Part shown: one piece after another, positions 1 through 10,190 of the stretch
Position numbering within the stretch: position 1 is the first letter of the stretch
How the letters are laid out: every line of letters starts with the position of its first letter
Source: Blautia coccoides
GTDB lineage: Bacteria; Bacillota; Clostridia; Lachnospirales; Lachnospiraceae
Assembly (NCBI RefSeq): GCF_034355335.1
Contig: NZ_CP136422.1
Location: 4,064,501 to 4,128,500 of the forward strand
Length of the DNA stretch: 64,000 nucleotides
Direction: 5' to 3'
The notes under the pieces: generated by a model
Seen by the model: only the letters and a program-made list of their open reading frames with translations
Databases searched by the model: none
Told to the model about the DNA's origin: nothing
Program-made: the position numbers and the translations under genes

Positions 1-991
1 CATTTAAGACTTCCATCAGAGATTCTGTGGTTTTGTCCTGCCACAACTGCCATCCGTAGTCGCCGCCGGTAAGATGTACCGTGCTTCCGCCTGTGGTGAC
101 AAAGTCTCTGGCCTTCCCTTTTGTGTTGTATACCGTGGAAAGATCAATGATGTACTGCTTAACGGTAGGTTCATCAAAGTAATAGCTGCCCGCTTCATCC
201 TGCTTCAGCCAGGATTTTAGAAGATCTCTGGAGATAGTTTCCTGTCCATGTCCGAAATCCAGAACGATCTGCATAGTGGTCAATGCGTTTAACTTATCTC
301 TTTCCTGTGTCAATGCCGCATCATCCTGCCGGACCGCAGGTGCCTGGTAACACTGGGCCTCTTCCAGAGAGACCTCTGCCTTCCTGCCGTTCACGGCATC
401 TTTGATGGCTTTTACTGTCTTCTCCTGATCCAGTGTATTTCCTTCCACCTCAGGAACGATCTGATATGCTTCTCCTGTATCTTCCAGATACGCATCCTGC
501 GGCGCTGTCATATTCTCAGGAACAAGACATGGCAGACTGGTTATAAACGTGTCAAGACTTGCCTCATCATAAGAATTATCCAGACTCACCTCATAGTTCT
601 TATCTTTAGCCAGGCTGAAGATCCACAGCCAGGAGTTCTGATCCTTCAGAAGCTTTTCCAGTTCTCCGTCATCCTTATAAGTAAGTTTTATATCAGCGGC
701 CTGTATGACATCCTGCTTGTTATCTCTCTCTTTAATTGTCAGTGAATATGTCTCAGCTTCCTTTTTAATGATCTCCTTGATATAATCCACAGACTTTTCA
801 CTACAGTCATAGCCATTGATGGTGGTTCTGCTGTAGAACTTATCCTGATAGTAGTAGCCCACCGCAAAATAAATCCCCACCACTGCCAGCAGCAGTATGA
901 TCAGAAGAGCGATCAGTATCCTTTTGACAACCTTACTTTTTCCCTTATTCTTTTTTTCTGTTTTCTTTTTTTCATTCGTTTTTTTACTCAT
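1..991 (-). CDS. Partial membrane-anchored L,D-transpeptidase-type protein (C-terminus beyond window)
   Basis: The reading frame opens with ATG at 991 and stays open to the window edge, so about 330 residues are visible and the C-terminus is missing. The N-terminus is very lysine-rich and is followed by one membrane segment (about residues 25-45), which predicts an inside-to-outside anchor. The extracytoplasmic part resembles the putative peptidoglycan-binding domain (PG_binding_4) that precedes YkuD catalytic domains. Near the window edge it reads TGGSTVHLTGGDYGWQLW, like the linker just before YkuD. Proteins of this design form 3-3 crosslinks in peptidoglycan. The catalytic His/Cys motif would lie outside the window, so activity cannot be judged. 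The family call is inferred from the N-terminal half only. Confidence 0.65.
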   Translation of the reverse strand, partial: MSKKTNEKKKTEKKNKGKSKVVKRILIALLIILLLAVVGIYFAVGYYYQDKFYSRTTINGYDCSEKSVDYIKEIIKKEAETYSLTIKERDNKQDVIQAADIKLTYKDDGELEKLLKDQNSWLWIFSLAKDKNYEVSLDNSYDEASLDTFITSLPCLVPENMTAPQDAYLEDTGEAYQIVPEVEGNTLDQEKTVKAIKDAVNGRKAEVSLEEAQCYQAPAVRQDDAALTQERDKLNALTTMQIVLDFGHGQETISRDLLKSWLKQDEAGSYYFDEPTVKQYIIDLSTVYNTKGKARDFVTTGGSTVHLTGGDYGWQLWQDKTTESLMEVLN

Positions 992-1179
992 TTTCACACC
1001 CTTAATTATTAGACGCATTTCTCCCCTAAAAAGTTTCACATGGATTATTTTAACGCAAAATACGACAAAAAGGAAGGGGTTTCCGGCACACACTTGAAAT
1101 TTTAGGAAATTTTCATTATGATGTTAATAAAACGAAACAGTTTTGGAAGAGAATTGAAATGTTTGGAGGAAAATCGCTG

Positions 1180-2082
1180 ATGAACCAGCCTGACGAATAT
1201 AAAAATTGTTCACTCTGCCCAAGGGACTGCCATGCAGACCGTCATTTGCGCAAAGGTTACTGTCAATGTAGCCATAAACTGACAGCCGCAAGAGCTGCAC
1301 TGCACCACTGGGAGGAACCATGTATCAGCGGCACCAATGGCAGCGGCACCATATTCTTTACAGGCTGCACACTCCGCTGCTGCTTCTGCCAGAATTATTC
1401 CATAAGCAGCCAGGGATTCGGAAAAGAGATCACAGATCAGAGACTGTCTGAAATTTTTCTGGAACTGCAGGACGCAGGCGCGCACAATATCAATCTGGTG
1501 ACAGCCACCCAGTATCTTCCCTCCATCCTGCCGGCACTTGACAGAGTAAAGAGCCGTCTGCATATTCCCATTGTCTACAACTGCGGAGGATACGAAAAGC
1601 AGGAAACACTTGCACGCCTCAGCGGCTATGTGGACATTTATCTGCCTGATTTAAAATATTACGATCCAGCCCTGTCCATGCGTTACTCAATGGCATCCGA
1701 TTATTTTTCCGTGGCCTCCAAAGCCATACAGTACATGATCAAACAAAAAGGTGCCCCGGAATTTGATGATAAGGGACTTTTAAAAAAAGGTGTCATCATT
1801 CGCCATATGGTTCTTCCCGGCTGCCGAAAAGACTCGATCCGGCTGCTTCACTGGATAAAGGCGAACCTTACTGACAACCATTATCTCATAAGCCTGCTGA
1901 GTCAGTTCACTCCTTTCTATAAAAGCTGTGAGCATCCTGAGATCAACCGCAGGATCACCACCTATGAATACGAAAGTGTACTGAATGAGGCCATTCGCCT
2001 GGGTCTCACAGACGGATATATGCAGGAAAAAAGCAGCGCCAAAGAGGAATATACCCCTCCTTTTGACTTAGATGGAATATAA
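1180..2082 (+). CDS. PflX-like radical SAM protein
   Basis: 300-residue radical SAM enzyme of the pyruvate-formate-lyase-activating superfamily (PflX group, COG1313). The SAM-binding [4Fe-4S] motif is C63-X3-C67-X2-C70 (GCTLRCCFCQNY). An N-terminal cysteine-rich segment (C10, C13, C17, C28, C30) is typical of the PflX group and probably binds another metal or cluster. I chose ATG 1180 over an in-frame ATG at 1159 because GGAGGA at 1165-1170 is correctly spaced for the later start. No glycyl-radical enzyme lies nearby, so the target is unknown; the group as a whole has no settled function. It converges with tpiA across a shared terminator. Confidence 0.85.
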   Translation: MNQPDEYKNCSLCPRDCHADRHLRKGYCQCSHKLTAARAALHHWEEPCISGTNGSGTIFFTGCTLRCCFCQNYSISSQGFGKEITDQRLSEIFLELQDAGAHNINLVTATQYLPSILPALDRVKSRLHIPIVYNCGGYEKQETLARLSGYVDIYLPDLKYYDPALSMRYSMASDYFSVASKAIQYMIKQKGAPEFDDKGLLKKGVIIRHMVLPGCRKDSIRLLHWIKANLTDNHYLISLLSQFTPFYKSCEHPEINRRITTYEYESVLNEAIRLGLTDGYMQEKSSAKEEYTPPFDLDGI

Positions 2083-2093
2083 AAGTAGTAAAA

Positions 2094-2127
2094 AAAGCCT
2101 TCCCGGATTTTCCTCCGAGAAGGCTTT
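2094..2127. terminator. Bidirectional terminator between radical SAM gene and tpiA
   Basis: A 9-bp stem (AAAGCCTTC / GAAGGCTTT) with an inner CGGA/TCCG extension lies between two converging genes. On the minus strand the stem runs straight into a T7 tract, making it a strong intrinsic terminator for tpiA. On the plus strand the tail is weaker. Confidence 0.85.
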
Positions 2128-2175
2128 CTGCTTTGCTGTTACATGATATTTTTAGCCGAAGCTGCTGCTTCAAAA

Positions 2176-2925
2176 CTATTTATAATTTACGATCTGGCCA
2201 AATTCCGCTTTCAGAGAAGCACCGCCTACTAAGCCGCCGTCAATATCGTTCTGAACGAACAGTTCCGGAGCTGTCTTGGCATTTACAGATCCGCCGTACT
2301 GGATACGGATGGCTTCTGCAGTAGCTTCATCATATACTTCAGCGATGCACGCACGGATTCCTGCACAAACTTCCTGTGCCTGCTCCGTGGTAGCTGTCTT
2401 ACCTGTTCCAATAGCCCAGATAGGCTCATATGCGATAACTGCTGTCTTAGCCTGGTCTGCTGTCACGCCCTGGAAGCCTACTTTAACCTGCTGACGGATA
2501 AAGTCCATGGTCACACCCTGTTCTCTCTGCTCCAGAGTCTCACCGCAGCACATGATTGGAGTGATTCCATGCTCAAATGCTTTCAGCATTTTTTTGTTTA
2601 CTGTCTCACTGGTCTCTGCGAAGTATTCTCTTCTCTCAGAATGGCCTAAAACAACATATTTAACACCTGCATCTGTGAGCATGCCCGGAGCGATCTCGCC
2701 TGTGTAGGCACCTTTCTCCTCATAGTACATATTCTCAGCGCCAACCTGGATATTTGTGCCTTTGCAGGCCTCAACTACCGGAATGATATCAATAGCCGGT
2801 ACACAGAATACTACGTCCACTTCTTCGTTTGCTACCAGAGGTTTTAATGTGTTCACTAATTCAACTGCTTCACTGGGAGTCATGTTCATCTTCCAGTTAC
2901 CAGCAACAATTTTTCTTCTTGCCAT
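2176..2925 (-). CDS. tpiA: Triosephosphate isomerase
   Basis: 249-residue TIM-barrel enzyme, the usual family length, interconverting dihydroxyacetone phosphate and glyceraldehyde-3-phosphate. Visible family motifs are GNWKMN (residues 9-14, substrate-binding Asn and catalytic Lys), GHSERR (catalytic His) and [15 protein letters not shown] (catalytic Glu plus flexible loop 6). It is the last gene of the gap-pgk-tpiA glycolytic cluster, 90 bp after pgk, and ends at a strong terminator. Start ATG 2925 is preceded by AAGGAA. Confidence 0.97.
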   Translation of the reverse strand: MARRKIVAGNWKMNMTPSEAVELVNTLKPLVANEEVDVVFCVPAIDIIPVVEACKGTNIQVGAENMYYEEKGAYTGEIAPGMLTDAGVKYVVLGHSERREYFAETSETVNKKMLKAFEHGITPIMCCGETLEQREQGVTMDFIRQQVKVGFQGVTADQAKTAVIAYEPIWAIGTGKTATTEQAQEVCAGIRACIAEVYDEATAEAIRIQYGGSVNAKTAPELFVQNDIDGGLVGGASLKAEFGQIVNYK

Positions 2926-3015
2926 GTTTGGATTTCCTTCTTTCTATTATTCATAAGAACAGGTTTTTGCGTCCCATTCTCTCCTCCCGCGGGCCATGAG
3001 CCAAAGCCGGGAATC

Positions 3016-4209
3016 TTATTTATCGTTAGCTGCTGCCACACCCGGCAGTTCTTTACCCTCTAAGAATTCCAGGGAAGCTCCGCCTCCTGTGGAAATGTGG
3101 GTCATCTTGTCGCCATATCCCAGGATATTAACGGCTGCTGCAGAGTCACCGCCGCCGATAATGGTGGTAGCGTCTGTGTCCGCCAGTGCTTTTGCAACTG
3201 CTTCTGTACCATGAGCAAAATTCGGCATCTCGAAACATCCCATAGGTCCGTTCCATACAACAGTCTTGGCATCTTTAACAGCCTCGCAGAAAATTTTCTC
3301 TGTCTCAGGTCCAATGTCCATGCCTTCCCAGCCATCCGGGATCTCACCGCGTTTTGCGACCTGGATATTACAGTCATTGGAGAAATCATCACCAATACGG
3401 TTGTCCACCGGCAGTAAAAGCTTCACGCCTTTTTCCTCTGCCTTTTTCATCATATCCAGTGCATACTGCAGATAATCATCCTCACAGAGAGAAGTTCCGA
3501 TGTGTCCGCCCATTGCTTTTGAGAAGGTGTAGGACATTCCGCCACCAATGATCAGGGTATCCACCTTATCCAGCAGATTGTTGATAACAGAAATTTTGCT
3601 GGAAACTTTAGCTCCGCCCAGAATTGCAACAAAAGGTCTCTTAGGATTGTCCACTGCATTTCCCAGGAAATCAATTTCTTTCTGCATCAGATAGCCGACA
3701 ACTGCGGTATCTACAAACTGTGTCACACCAACATTGGAACAATGTGCTCTGTGGGCAGTACCAAATGCGTCATTTACAAATACATCGCACAGAGATGCCA
3801 GCTCTTTGCTGAATGCCTCTCCGTTCTTTGTCTCTTCTGCACGGTAACGTGTATTCTCCAGTAAAACAACATCTCCGTCTTTCATTGCCTCAACAGCTGC
3901 TTTTGCATTTGGTCCCACAACTTCCGGATCAGCCGCAAATTTCACTTCCTGTCCCAGCAGTTCTGTCATTCTCTCGGCAACAGGTGCCAGAGACAATTCC
4001 GGTTTTGCTTCTCCCTTAGGTTTGCCCAGGTGAGAGCACAGGATTACTTTTCCGCCGTCAGCGATCAGCTTCTTGATCGTAGGAAGGGCTGCCACCAGAC
4101 GGTTTTCATCTGTGATCTTACCGTCCTGAAGGGGAACGTTGAAATCACAGCGGACTAAAACTTTTTTTCCTTTTACGTTGATGTCATCAACTGATTTCTT
4201 GTTGAGCAT
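3016..4209 (-). CDS. pgk: Phosphoglycerate kinase
   Basis: 397-residue cytosolic kinase transferring phosphate from 1,3-bisphosphoglycerate to ADP. Signature regions: [10 protein letters not shown] near residues 21-30, SHLGKPKG, the [10 protein letters not shown] region, GGAKVSSKI and the C-terminal ATP-binding GGGDSAAAV. Length is normal. The start is supported by an AAGGAGG ribosome binding site. It lies between gap and tpiA in the standard glycolytic order; a hairpin in the 160-bp gap upstream may tune expression relative to gap. Confidence 0.97.
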   Translation of the reverse strand: MLNKKSVDDINVKGKKVLVRCDFNVPLQDGKITDENRLVAALPTIKKLIADGGKVILCSHLGKPKGEAKPELSLAPVAERMTELLGQEVKFAADPEVVGPNAKAAVEAMKDGDVVLLENTRYRAEETKNGEAFSKELASLCDVFVNDAFGTAHRAHCSNVGVTQFVDTAVVGYLMQKEIDFLGNAVDNPKRPFVAILGGAKVSSKISVINNLLDKVDTLIIGGGMSYTFSKAMGGHIGTSLCEDDYLQYALDMMKKAEEKGVKLLLPVDNRIGDDFSNDCNIQVAKRGEIPDGWEGMDIGPETEKIFCEAVKDAKTVVWNGPMGCFEMPNFAHGTEAVAKALADTDATTIIGGGDSAAAVNILGYGDKMTHISTGGGASLEFLEGKELPGVAAANDK

Positions 4210-4319
4210 TGGATGATGCCTCCTTTAATATTTGTTCTGTAACTGTTCGGTACCCTTACAGTTACCTTTGTTCTTATTAAATAATACTTCCCAATTATTG
4301 TCATGATTAGACGAAAGGA

Positions 4320-4342
4320 GTCCGGTCCAAAACAGACCGGAC
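4320..4342 (-). terminator. Hairpin between gap and pgk
   Basis: Perfect 8-bp GC-rich stem (GTCCGGTC / GACCGGAC) with a 7-nt loop, just downstream of gap. The following bases on the minus strand are only moderately T-rich, so it may be an attenuating or 3'-stabilising hairpin rather than a full terminator. Confidence 0.5.
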
Positions 4343-4369
4343 CCTTTAATGAGTCTTTATTCTCAATAA

Positions 4370-5389
4370 TTATTTCTCTAATAATTTTCCGAAGTATTTG
4401 ATTGTTCTTACCATCTGGCTTGTGTAAGAATTCTCATTGTCATACCAGGAAATAACCTGTACTTCTGTTGTGCCATTGTCTAACGGCAGAACCATTGTCT
4501 GAGTTGCATCGAACAGAGAACCGTATTTCATACCGATGATGTCGCTGGATACGATCTCATCTGTATTGTATCCGAAGGACTCTGTAGCCTGCTCTTTCAT
4601 GATTGCGTTAACCTGATCTACTGTTACAGTTCCGTCAACAACTGCTGTCAGAATTGTAGTAGAACCTGTCGGGGTCGGAACACGCTGAGCAGATCCGATC
4701 AGTTTGCCGTTCAGTTCCGGAATAACCAGGCCGATTGCTTTTGCAGCACCTGTGCTGTTAGGAACGATATTAACTGCAGCTGCGCGGGATCTTCTTAAAT
4801 CACCTTTTCTCTGCGGTCCGTCCAGTGTCATCTGATCGCCTGTGTAAGCGTGGATTGTGCACATAATACCGGATTTGATCGGAGCCAGGTCGTTTAATGC
4901 TTTTGCCATCGGAGCCAGGCAGTTTGTTGTACAAGAAGCTGCGGAGATGATATTGTCATCTTTTGTCAGGGTCTCATGGTTTACATTGTAAACGATGGTA
5001 GGAAGGTCGTTGCCAGCCGGAGCGGAGATAACAACTTTCTTAGCGCCTGCTTTGATATGAGCTTCTGCTTTGTCTTTGGATGTATAGAAACCTGTACATT
5101 CCAGAACAACATCTACACCGATTTCTCCCCAAGGAAGTTCTTCAGCTTTTGCTTTTGCGTAGATTTTGATCTCTTTTCCATCAACAGTGATGGAATCTTC
5201 ACCTGCTGTTACTGTATCGCCAAGTGCATATCTTCCCTGTGTAGAGTCATATTTCAGTAAGTGAGCTAACATTGTCGGAGATGTTAAATCATTGATCGCT
5301 ACGATTTCAAATCCTTCTGCTCCAAACATCTGTCTGAAAGCAAGACGTCCAATACGTCCAAATCCATTGATTGCTACTTTTACTGCCAT
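4370..5389 (-). CDS. gap: Glyceraldehyde-3-phosphate dehydrogenase
   Basis: 339-residue NAD-dependent glycolytic dehydrogenase. It has the Rossmann start [11 protein letters not shown], the catalytic cysteine motif [12 protein letters not shown] and the C-terminal [14 protein letters not shown]. Two ATGs compete at 5398 and 5389. AGGAGG directly abuts 5398 and sits about 10 nt from 5389, so 5389 ([10 protein letters not shown]) is chosen. A consensus-like promoter lies about 80 bp upstream. It heads the gap-pgk-tpiA cluster. Confidence 0.97.
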   Translation of the reverse strand: MAVKVAINGFGRIGRLAFRQMFGAEGFEIVAINDLTSPTMLAHLLKYDSTQGRYALGDTVTAGEDSITVDGKEIKIYAKAKAEELPWGEIGVDVVLECTGFYTSKDKAEAHIKAGAKKVVISAPAGNDLPTIVYNVNHETLTKDDNIISAASCTTNCLAPMAKALNDLAPIKSGIMCTIHAYTGDQMTLDGPQRKGDLRRSRAAAVNIVPNSTGAAKAIGLVIPELNGKLIGSAQRVPTPTGSTTILTAVVDGTVTVDQVNAIMKEQATESFGYNTDEIVSSDIIGMKYGSLFDATQTMVLPLDNGTTEVQVISWYDNENSYTSQMVRTIKYFGKLLEK

Positions 5390-5468
5390 GTTATTCATTC
5401 CTCCTAAAAGTGTTTGTATTCCGTGAGGTTTCTATTAAGATTGTTAAAGAAACATCAACCTATTTGAT

Positions 5469-5497
5469 ATTGTACCTAATCTGGGACAAAAATTCAA
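5469..5497 (-). promoter_or_regulatory. Sigma-A promoter of gap
   Basis: On the minus strand TTGAAT (5497-5492) and TACAAT (5474-5469) are separated by exactly 17 bp, about 80 bp upstream of the gap start. It lies back to back with the promoter of the PHP hydrolase gene. Confidence 0.7.
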
Positions 5498-5537
5498 GCA
5501 TAAAATGAAAAATCGTACCAGTTTTACATTCTCTTTA

Positions 5538-5566
5538 TGTACATTTCCGCTTCTTTCCTATATAAT
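5538..5566 (+). promoter_or_regulatory. Promoter of the PHP hydrolase gene
   Basis: A perfect TATAAT (-10) at 5561-5566 with a TGTACA -35-like hexamer 17 bp upstream. This predicts a short leader of about 25 nt before the start at 5598. Confidence 0.55.
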
Positions 5567-5597
5567 TAGGGCAGCAAAAGAAAAGGAGATGTCATCT

Positions 5598-6398
5598 ATG
5601 TACGCAGATTTTCACATGCACACATCATTTTCCAGCGACAGCGAAGCCCCAATGGAACACATGATCCTCAGTGCCATTCACAAAAATGTGCCGGGGATTT
5701 GTTTTACCGAACATATGGATTTTGATTTTCCTCCGGGGGAATTTGACTTTTTCGTGGATATGCCGTCCTATCAGCAGAAGCTTATGGAACTCCGGGAGAA
5801 GTATAAGGATAAAATAGAGATAAATTTCGGCATTGAGCTTGGACTTCAGCCCCATTTGACAGGAAAACTGCCGTCCTTTGCAGCCAGTTATCCCTTTGAC
5901 TTTGTCATCGGCTCCGTACATGTGGCAGACGGGTGTGACCCCTATGACCGGATATTTTTTGATAACCGCAGCGAGGAGGAGGCCTACCGCAGTTATTTTA
6001 CCTGCCTTTTGGAAAACCTGAAGGTTCTCTCCTGCTACGACGTATGCGGCCATATTGACTATGTGGTGCGCTACGGTCCCAACCGCAATCTGTACTACTC
6101 CTATGAAAAATACAGGGATATCCTGGATGAGATCCTTCACGTCCTGGTACAAAAAGGTATCGGCCTGGAGTGCAACACAGCAGGCTTTAAATATGGTCTC
6201 GGCCATCCCAATCCCACAGAAAAAATTCTGATTCGATATAGGGAACTGGGAGGTGAAATCCTGACGCTTGGCTCTGACGCCCATGCGCCAGAACATATCG
6301 CCTACGATTTTGAACGGGCAGGAACACTTTTAAAGGAATGCGGCTTTCAATACTATACTGTTTTTAAGAACAGAAAGCCGGAATTTCTTCCTCTGTGA
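5598..6398 (+). CDS. PHP-domain phosphatase, histidinol-phosphatase (HisJ) type
   Basis: 266-residue polymerase-and-histidinol-phosphatase (PHP) domain protein. Metal ligands are visible as FHMHTSFSSD near the start, CFTEHMDF, the EL of FGIELGL, IGSVH, CGHIDY, and GSDAHAP near the C-terminus, a complete trinuclear metal site. The family hydrolyses L-histidinol phosphate in histidine biosynthesis, but no his genes are near, so another phosphoester is possible. ATG 5598 is chosen because AGGAG at 5584-5588 is well spaced for it; ATG 5589 abuts the ribosome binding site and 5505 has none. Confidence 0.8.
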   Translation: MYADFHMHTSFSSDSEAPMEHMILSAIHKNVPGICFTEHMDFDFPPGEFDFFVDMPSYQQKLMELREKYKDKIEINFGIELGLQPHLTGKLPSFAASYPFDFVIGSVHVADGCDPYDRIFFDNRSEEEAYRSYFTCLLENLKVLSCYDVCGHIDYVVRYGPNRNLYYSYEKYRDILDEILHVLVQKGIGLECNTAGFKYGLGHPNPTEKILIRYRELGGEILTLGSDAHAPEHIAYDFERAGTLLKECGFQYYTVFKNRKPEFLPL

Positions 6399-6414
6399 GA
6401 AGACTTCCGGCTTT
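6374..6414. terminator. Convergent-gene terminator hairpin overlapping the PHP gene end
   Basis: Perfect 10-bp inverted repeat (AAAGCCGGAA / TTCCGGCTTT) whose loop contains the PHP gene's stop codon. It lies between two converging genes. The T-tracts on both sides are short, so efficiency is uncertain. Confidence 0.6.
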
Positions 6415-6476
6415 AAAAGGAATCGGGGGATTGCTGCTGCCGTGTGGTGTGGAGCTGCCTCTCCCCCTGCCTTTCT

Positions 6477-7124
6477 TTACATCCATTTCACCTGGCTGTG
6501 ATATACAAGCTTTGGAATAATGGTACGGTAAATGCTGTCCAATTCTTCCCTGCAGCGCATGTTTCTTGGTTCTTCCTGCGTCATGCAGGAGGTCTTTCCT
6601 AATATTCTGTACTCCACTCCGAAGAGGCGGCAGACATTTTTGGAATCAAAAAATCCATTCTTTTCATAAAAACGGATTCTTCTTCTGCGAACCTGCTTTT
6701 CCGTCTCATCTGCCGCAAAGGATGGGTCCTCAGATTCTACCATTATCGTATATTCCCGCTCATTCGCCGTAGATTCCATGTTTTCCCCTGTACCCAGTAG
6801 TTTGGAGTGCAGGGTATTTTTCTCCTCAAGTATATTTTGAAGGGCTGAGAGACACGCGCTTCCATACCCCCTGTCTCTCAGGGATGGCAGCACAGCCAGG
6901 TAATCGATCAGATATGCCCTGCCTGAAGGAGCCTTTATCAAAAAGGCATATCCTGTCAGTTCATCTTTATCATAAAATCCGTATCCCTCCCCTCTCTTCT
7001 GTTGGATCAGGCTCAGAATACTCTTCAGAGGTTTGAGTTCTGACCTTGGAAAATCTATCTTCATATAGGTTTTATATACATATCGGATGCTCTCCTCATC
7101 CAGTCGTTCTGCTCTTACCTTCAT
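6477..7124 (-). CDS. GNAT family N-acetyltransferase
   Basis: 215-residue protein with a GNAT fold. The acetyl-CoA-binding motif A region is YLIDYLAVLPSLRDRGYGSA (R/Q-X2-G-X-G/A type, about residues 72-91), preceded by beta strands containing GYAFLI. A C-terminal RIRFYEKNGF segment is the typical motif B of the family. The substrate cannot be told from sequence. GGAGGT lies 10 nt upstream of the ATG. It is monocistronic between mnmA (upstream, same strand, with its own terminator) and the converging PHP gene. Confidence 0.8.
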   Translation of the reverse strand: MKVRAERLDEESIRYVYKTYMKIDFPRSELKPLKSILSLIQQKRGEGYGFYDKDELTGYAFLIKAPSGRAYLIDYLAVLPSLRDRGYGSACLSALQNILEEKNTLHSKLLGTGENMESTANEREYTIMVESEDPSFAADETEKQVRRRRIRFYEKNGFFDSKNVCRLFGVEYRILGKTSCMTQEEPRNMRCREELDSIYRTIIPKLVYHSQVKWM

Positions 7125-7283
7125 ATTTGACCATACCTCCCATTCGGCTCATCCTTTTTCTTAGCGGTATACCGGTATTCAGACATCCTGTTCTCTGCAG
7201 TACATATCATGATTTTAGACCGCCCTGTTGTCTGCCGTATACTCTATATTTCAAAAAACATTTTCTGCACAGGAATGTAAAAA

Positions 7284-7326
7284 ATGCCCGGGAAACAGGC
7301 CGCATAACAGTCTGTTTACCAGGCAT
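7284..7326 (-). terminator. Intrinsic terminator of the rrf2-nifS-nifU-mnmA operon
   Basis: On the minus strand ATGCC and AAACAG pair with CTGTTT and GGGCAT as a long imperfect stem immediately followed by T6. It lies about 55 bp after the mnmA stop. Confidence 0.8.
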
Positions 7327-7381
7327 ATCCATCTCTGGAGCCATTATAATATTAATTACTGCCTCGGCTGCATATTCGCCG

Positions 7382-8458
7382 CTATAATATAATACCGCCC
7401 CCGGCTACATATTCTCCGTCATAAAAGACAACTGCCTGTCCGGGTGTAATGGCTCTTTGCGGTTCATCAAATATGACACGGATCCTATCCTCGTCCTCCC
7501 TGTGGATAACAGCAGACGCGCCTCTGTGATTATATCTGATTTTCGCCATGACACGCATATCTTCTTTCAGGTCGGGAATGGACATAAAATTGATCCTGTC
7601 ACAGACCAGCTCCCTTTTGAACAGGTCCTCATTTTCCCCGATCACCACCTCATTGCTCTCGGGGCGGATCTCTGTCACGAAGACCGGATGTCCCATTGCC
7701 AGATTGAGGCCTTTTCTCTGACCAATGGTATAGTGGGTGATCCCTTTATGGCGGCCAATGACTGTCCCGTCCTCCAGCACATAGTTTCCCTCTTTAATTT
7801 TATGTTCTGTATTCTCTTCTATAAATCCGGCATAATCCTTATCCGGTACAAAGCAAATTTCCTGGCTGTCCTTTTTTTTGGCTACAGGAAGACCGATCTG
7901 TTCTGCAATTTTTCTAATTTCATCTTTTTCATAGACTCCCACAGGCATCAGTGTATGGGAGAGCTGGTGCTGGGTCAGATTGTACAACGCATATGTCTGG
8001 TCTTTCCCAGTGGCATCTGACATTTTTAGAGAGTATCTTCCGCTCTCTGTCCGGACAATCTTGGCGTAGTGGCCTGTCGCAATATAGTCCGCGCCGATTT
8101 CTATACTCCTCTTTAAGAGAGATTCCCATTTCACATAACGGTTGCAGGCAATACATGGATTTGGAGTGCGGCCATCCAGATATTCCCCGATGAAATAGTC
8201 GATGACATTTTCCTTGAATTCATTTTTGAAATTCATCACGTAATAGGGAATCTCCAGCATGTTTGCCACTCTTCTGGCATCGTCTACTGCACTCAAACCG
8301 CAGCAGCCTCCGTTTTCTTCCTGTGCTGCATTGTCCTCATCCTGCCAAATCTGCATGGTGACTCCAATGACATCATATCCCTGTTCCTTCAGCAGATAGG
8401 CCGCCACAGAGGAGTCCACACCACCGGACATCCCCACAACTACCTTCTTTTTTTCCAT
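7382..8458 (-). CDS. mnmA: tRNA-specific 2-thiouridylase MnmA
   Basis: 358-residue enzyme that thiolates the wobble uridine U34 of tRNA-Lys, -Glu and -Gln. It shows the PP-loop GMSGGVDSS (residues 9-17), the catalytic cysteine in [12 protein letters not shown], the second catalytic cysteine in [12 protein letters not shown], and the C-terminal RNA-binding part ending [16 protein letters not shown]. Its start overlaps the nifU stop by one base (TAATG), indicating translational coupling. Being in one operon with a cysteine desulfurase fits its need for persulfide sulfur. Confidence 0.96.
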   Translation of the reverse strand: MEKKKVVVGMSGGVDSSVAAYLLKEQGYDVIGVTMQIWQDEDNAAQEENGGCCGLSAVDDARRVANMLEIPYYVMNFKNEFKENVIDYFIGEYLDGRTPNPCIACNRYVKWESLLKRSIEIGADYIATGHYAKIVRTESGRYSLKMSDATGKDQTYALYNLTQHQLSHTLMPVGVYEKDEIRKIAEQIGLPVAKKKDSQEICFVPDKDYAGFIEENTEHKIKEGNYVLEDGTVIGRHKGITHYTIGQRKGLNLAMGHPVFVTEIRPESNEVVIGENEDLFKRELVCDRINFMSIPDLKEDMRVMAKIRYNHRGASAVIHREDEDRIRVIFDEPQRAITPGQAVVFYDGEYVAGGGIIL

Positions 8459-8895
8459 TAATAGTCTTCCTCTTCTTCCTCTTCGGAGATATCGCTCTTC
8501 GGCTTATCCAGGCCCTCGATCTTGATCCCGTGCTTTTCAGCATAGTCCCAGAGTGCTGCGTGAATAGCCTCCTCCGCAAGCAGAGAACAGTGTACTTTTA
8601 CAGGGGGAAGTCCGTCAAGAGCTTCCATAACTGCTTTATTTGTCACCTGCAGAGCTTCCTGGATCGTTTTTCCCTTTACAAGCTCTGTAGCCATACTGCT
8701 GGTTGCCACTGCAGCGCCGCAGCCGAAGGTTTTGAATTTACAGTCATGAATAATACCGTTGTCGTCAATATCCAGATACATTCTCATGATGTCCCCGCAT
8801 TTTGCATTGCCTACGGTTCCGACACCGCTGGCGCCCTCAATCTCTCCTACGTTTCTTGGGTTCTGAAAATGGTCCATAACTTTTTCACTGTACAT
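8458..8895 (-). CDS. nifU: NifU/IscU-type iron-sulfur cluster scaffold
   Basis: 145-residue NifU N-terminal-type scaffold. The three cluster-binding cysteines are visible in [20 protein letters not shown] and [12 protein letters not shown], with the usual Asp after the first. It receives sulfur from the neighbouring NifS and assembles [2Fe-2S]/[4Fe-4S] clusters. The C-terminus ends in a run of acidic residues (SEEEEEEDY). It is translationally coupled to mnmA and follows nifS by 89 bp. Confidence 0.93.
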   Translation of the reverse strand: MYSEKVMDHFQNPRNVGEIEGASGVGTVGNAKCGDIMRMYLDIDDNGIIHDCKFKTFGCGAAVATSSMATELVKGKTIQEALQVTNKAVMEALDGLPPVKVHCSLLAEEAIHAALWDYAEKHGIKIEGLDKPKSDISEEEEEEDY

Positions 8896-8984
8896 AATAT
8901 ATTTCCTCCATAATTTGTCATTTTCTAACTATTCAGGGTTCTCATGCGGCATCCGTGATACATTTCCTGCCGCCTTATATTGTA

Positions 8985-10178
8985 TTACGCTCTGTTCTGT
9001 TTCTGTTTTTTAACGAAATCTTCATATAATGGGGAGAGTTCACGCAGACGGTTCACAATCTCCTTGATCTGATCCAGTGTATAATCCAGGTCCTCTTTTG
9101 TGGTTTCCTCGCTGATGGTCATTCTGAGAGAACCGTGGGCGATCTCATGAGGCAGGCCGATAGCCAGCAGTACATGGGACGGATCCAGAGAACCTGAGGT
9201 ACATGCCGAACCGCTTGATGCTGCGATTCCCTTCATATCCAGCATGATAAGAAGAGACTCACCCTCTATGAACTGGAAGCTCACGTTAATGTTGTTTGGC
9301 AGACGTCTCTTTGCATCGCCGTTCAGACGTACATAGGGGATTTCCTTTAAAATCCTGCCGATAAAGTAATCCCTGAGTTCTATCTCTTTCCTTGTGCGCT
9401 CCTCCATAGTTCTGGCTGCGCGCTCTGCTGCCACACCATATCCCACAATAGCGGGTACATTCTCCGTGCCTGCTCTTCTCTTTCTCTCCTGGGCGCCGCC
9501 GTGAACAAAGCTGCGGATTTTTACACCTTTACGGATATATAAGAAGCCGATTCCCTTTGGTCCGTTGATCTTATGGCCGCTGGAGCTTAACATGTCGATG
9601 TTCATCTCATCCACATCGATGGGAACCTGTCCGAATGCCTGTACCGCATCTGTGTGGAATAAAATGCCGTGTTCCTTGGCGATCATTCCGATCTCTTTGA
9701 TGGGCTGTATAGCACCGATCTCGTTGTTGGCAAACATAACGGAAATCAAAATAGTCTCCGGAGTGATTGCTTTTAACAGATCATCTATTTTAACAATACC
9801 GTTTTCATCCACATCCAGATATGTCACCTTTGCGCCGCGCTTTTCCAGATATTCACAGGTGTGCAGAATTGCATGATGCTCAATTTTCGTGGTGATGATA
9901 TGGTTTCCTTTACTTTTATATGCCTCAAATGCTGCTTTCAGTGCCCAGTTATCGGCCTCACTGCCGCCTGCGGTAAAATAAATCTCCTCTGACTTGGCAC
10001 CCAGAACCTCTGCGATCTGTCCCCTTGCCTTGTTGATGGCTTCTTTGCTTCTCTGACCAATCTCATAGATGCTGGATGGGTTTCCGTAGCTTTCCGTGAA
10101 GTACGGAAGCATGGCATCTACAACCTCCTGCGCTGTTTTTGTTGTTGCTGCATTATCCAGATATATTGTTGTCTTCAT
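8985..10178 (-). CDS. nifS: Cysteine desulfurase NifS/IscS
   Basis: 397-residue PLP enzyme releasing sulfur from cysteine as an enzyme-bound persulfide. The start IYLDNAATT, PLP-lysine motif SSGHKINGPKG and active-site loop SSGSACTSGSLDPSHVL (persulfide cysteine) are all present. It starts 12 bp after rrf2 with GGAGAG upstream, so the two are cotranscribed. It supplies both NifU (cluster assembly) and MnmA (tRNA thiolation) from one operon. Confidence 0.96.
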   Translation of the reverse strand: MKTTIYLDNAATTKTAQEVVDAMLPYFTESYGNPSSIYEIGQRSKEAINKARGQIAEVLGAKSEEIYFTAGGSEADNWALKAAFEAYKSKGNHIITTKIEHHAILHTCEYLEKRGAKVTYLDVDENGIVKIDDLLKAITPETILISVMFANNEIGAIQPIKEIGMIAKEHGILFHTDAVQAFGQVPIDVDEMNIDMLSSSGHKINGPKGIGFLYIRKGVKIRSFVHGGAQERKRRAGTENVPAIVGYGVAAERAARTMEERTRKEIELRDYFIGRILKEIPYVRLNGDAKRRLPNNINVSFQFIEGESLLIMLDMKGIAASSGSACTSGSLDPSHVLLAIGLPHEIAHGSLRMTISEETTKEDLDYTLDQIKEIVNRLRELSPLYEDFVKKQKQNRA

Positions 10179-10190
10179 ATTTTCTCTCTC

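Noticed and set aside
7046..7387. A 113-codon plus-strand frame between the GNAT gene and mnmA
   Set aside because: It overlaps the mnmA terminator and the GNAT 5' end, with no ribosome binding site or recognisable domain.
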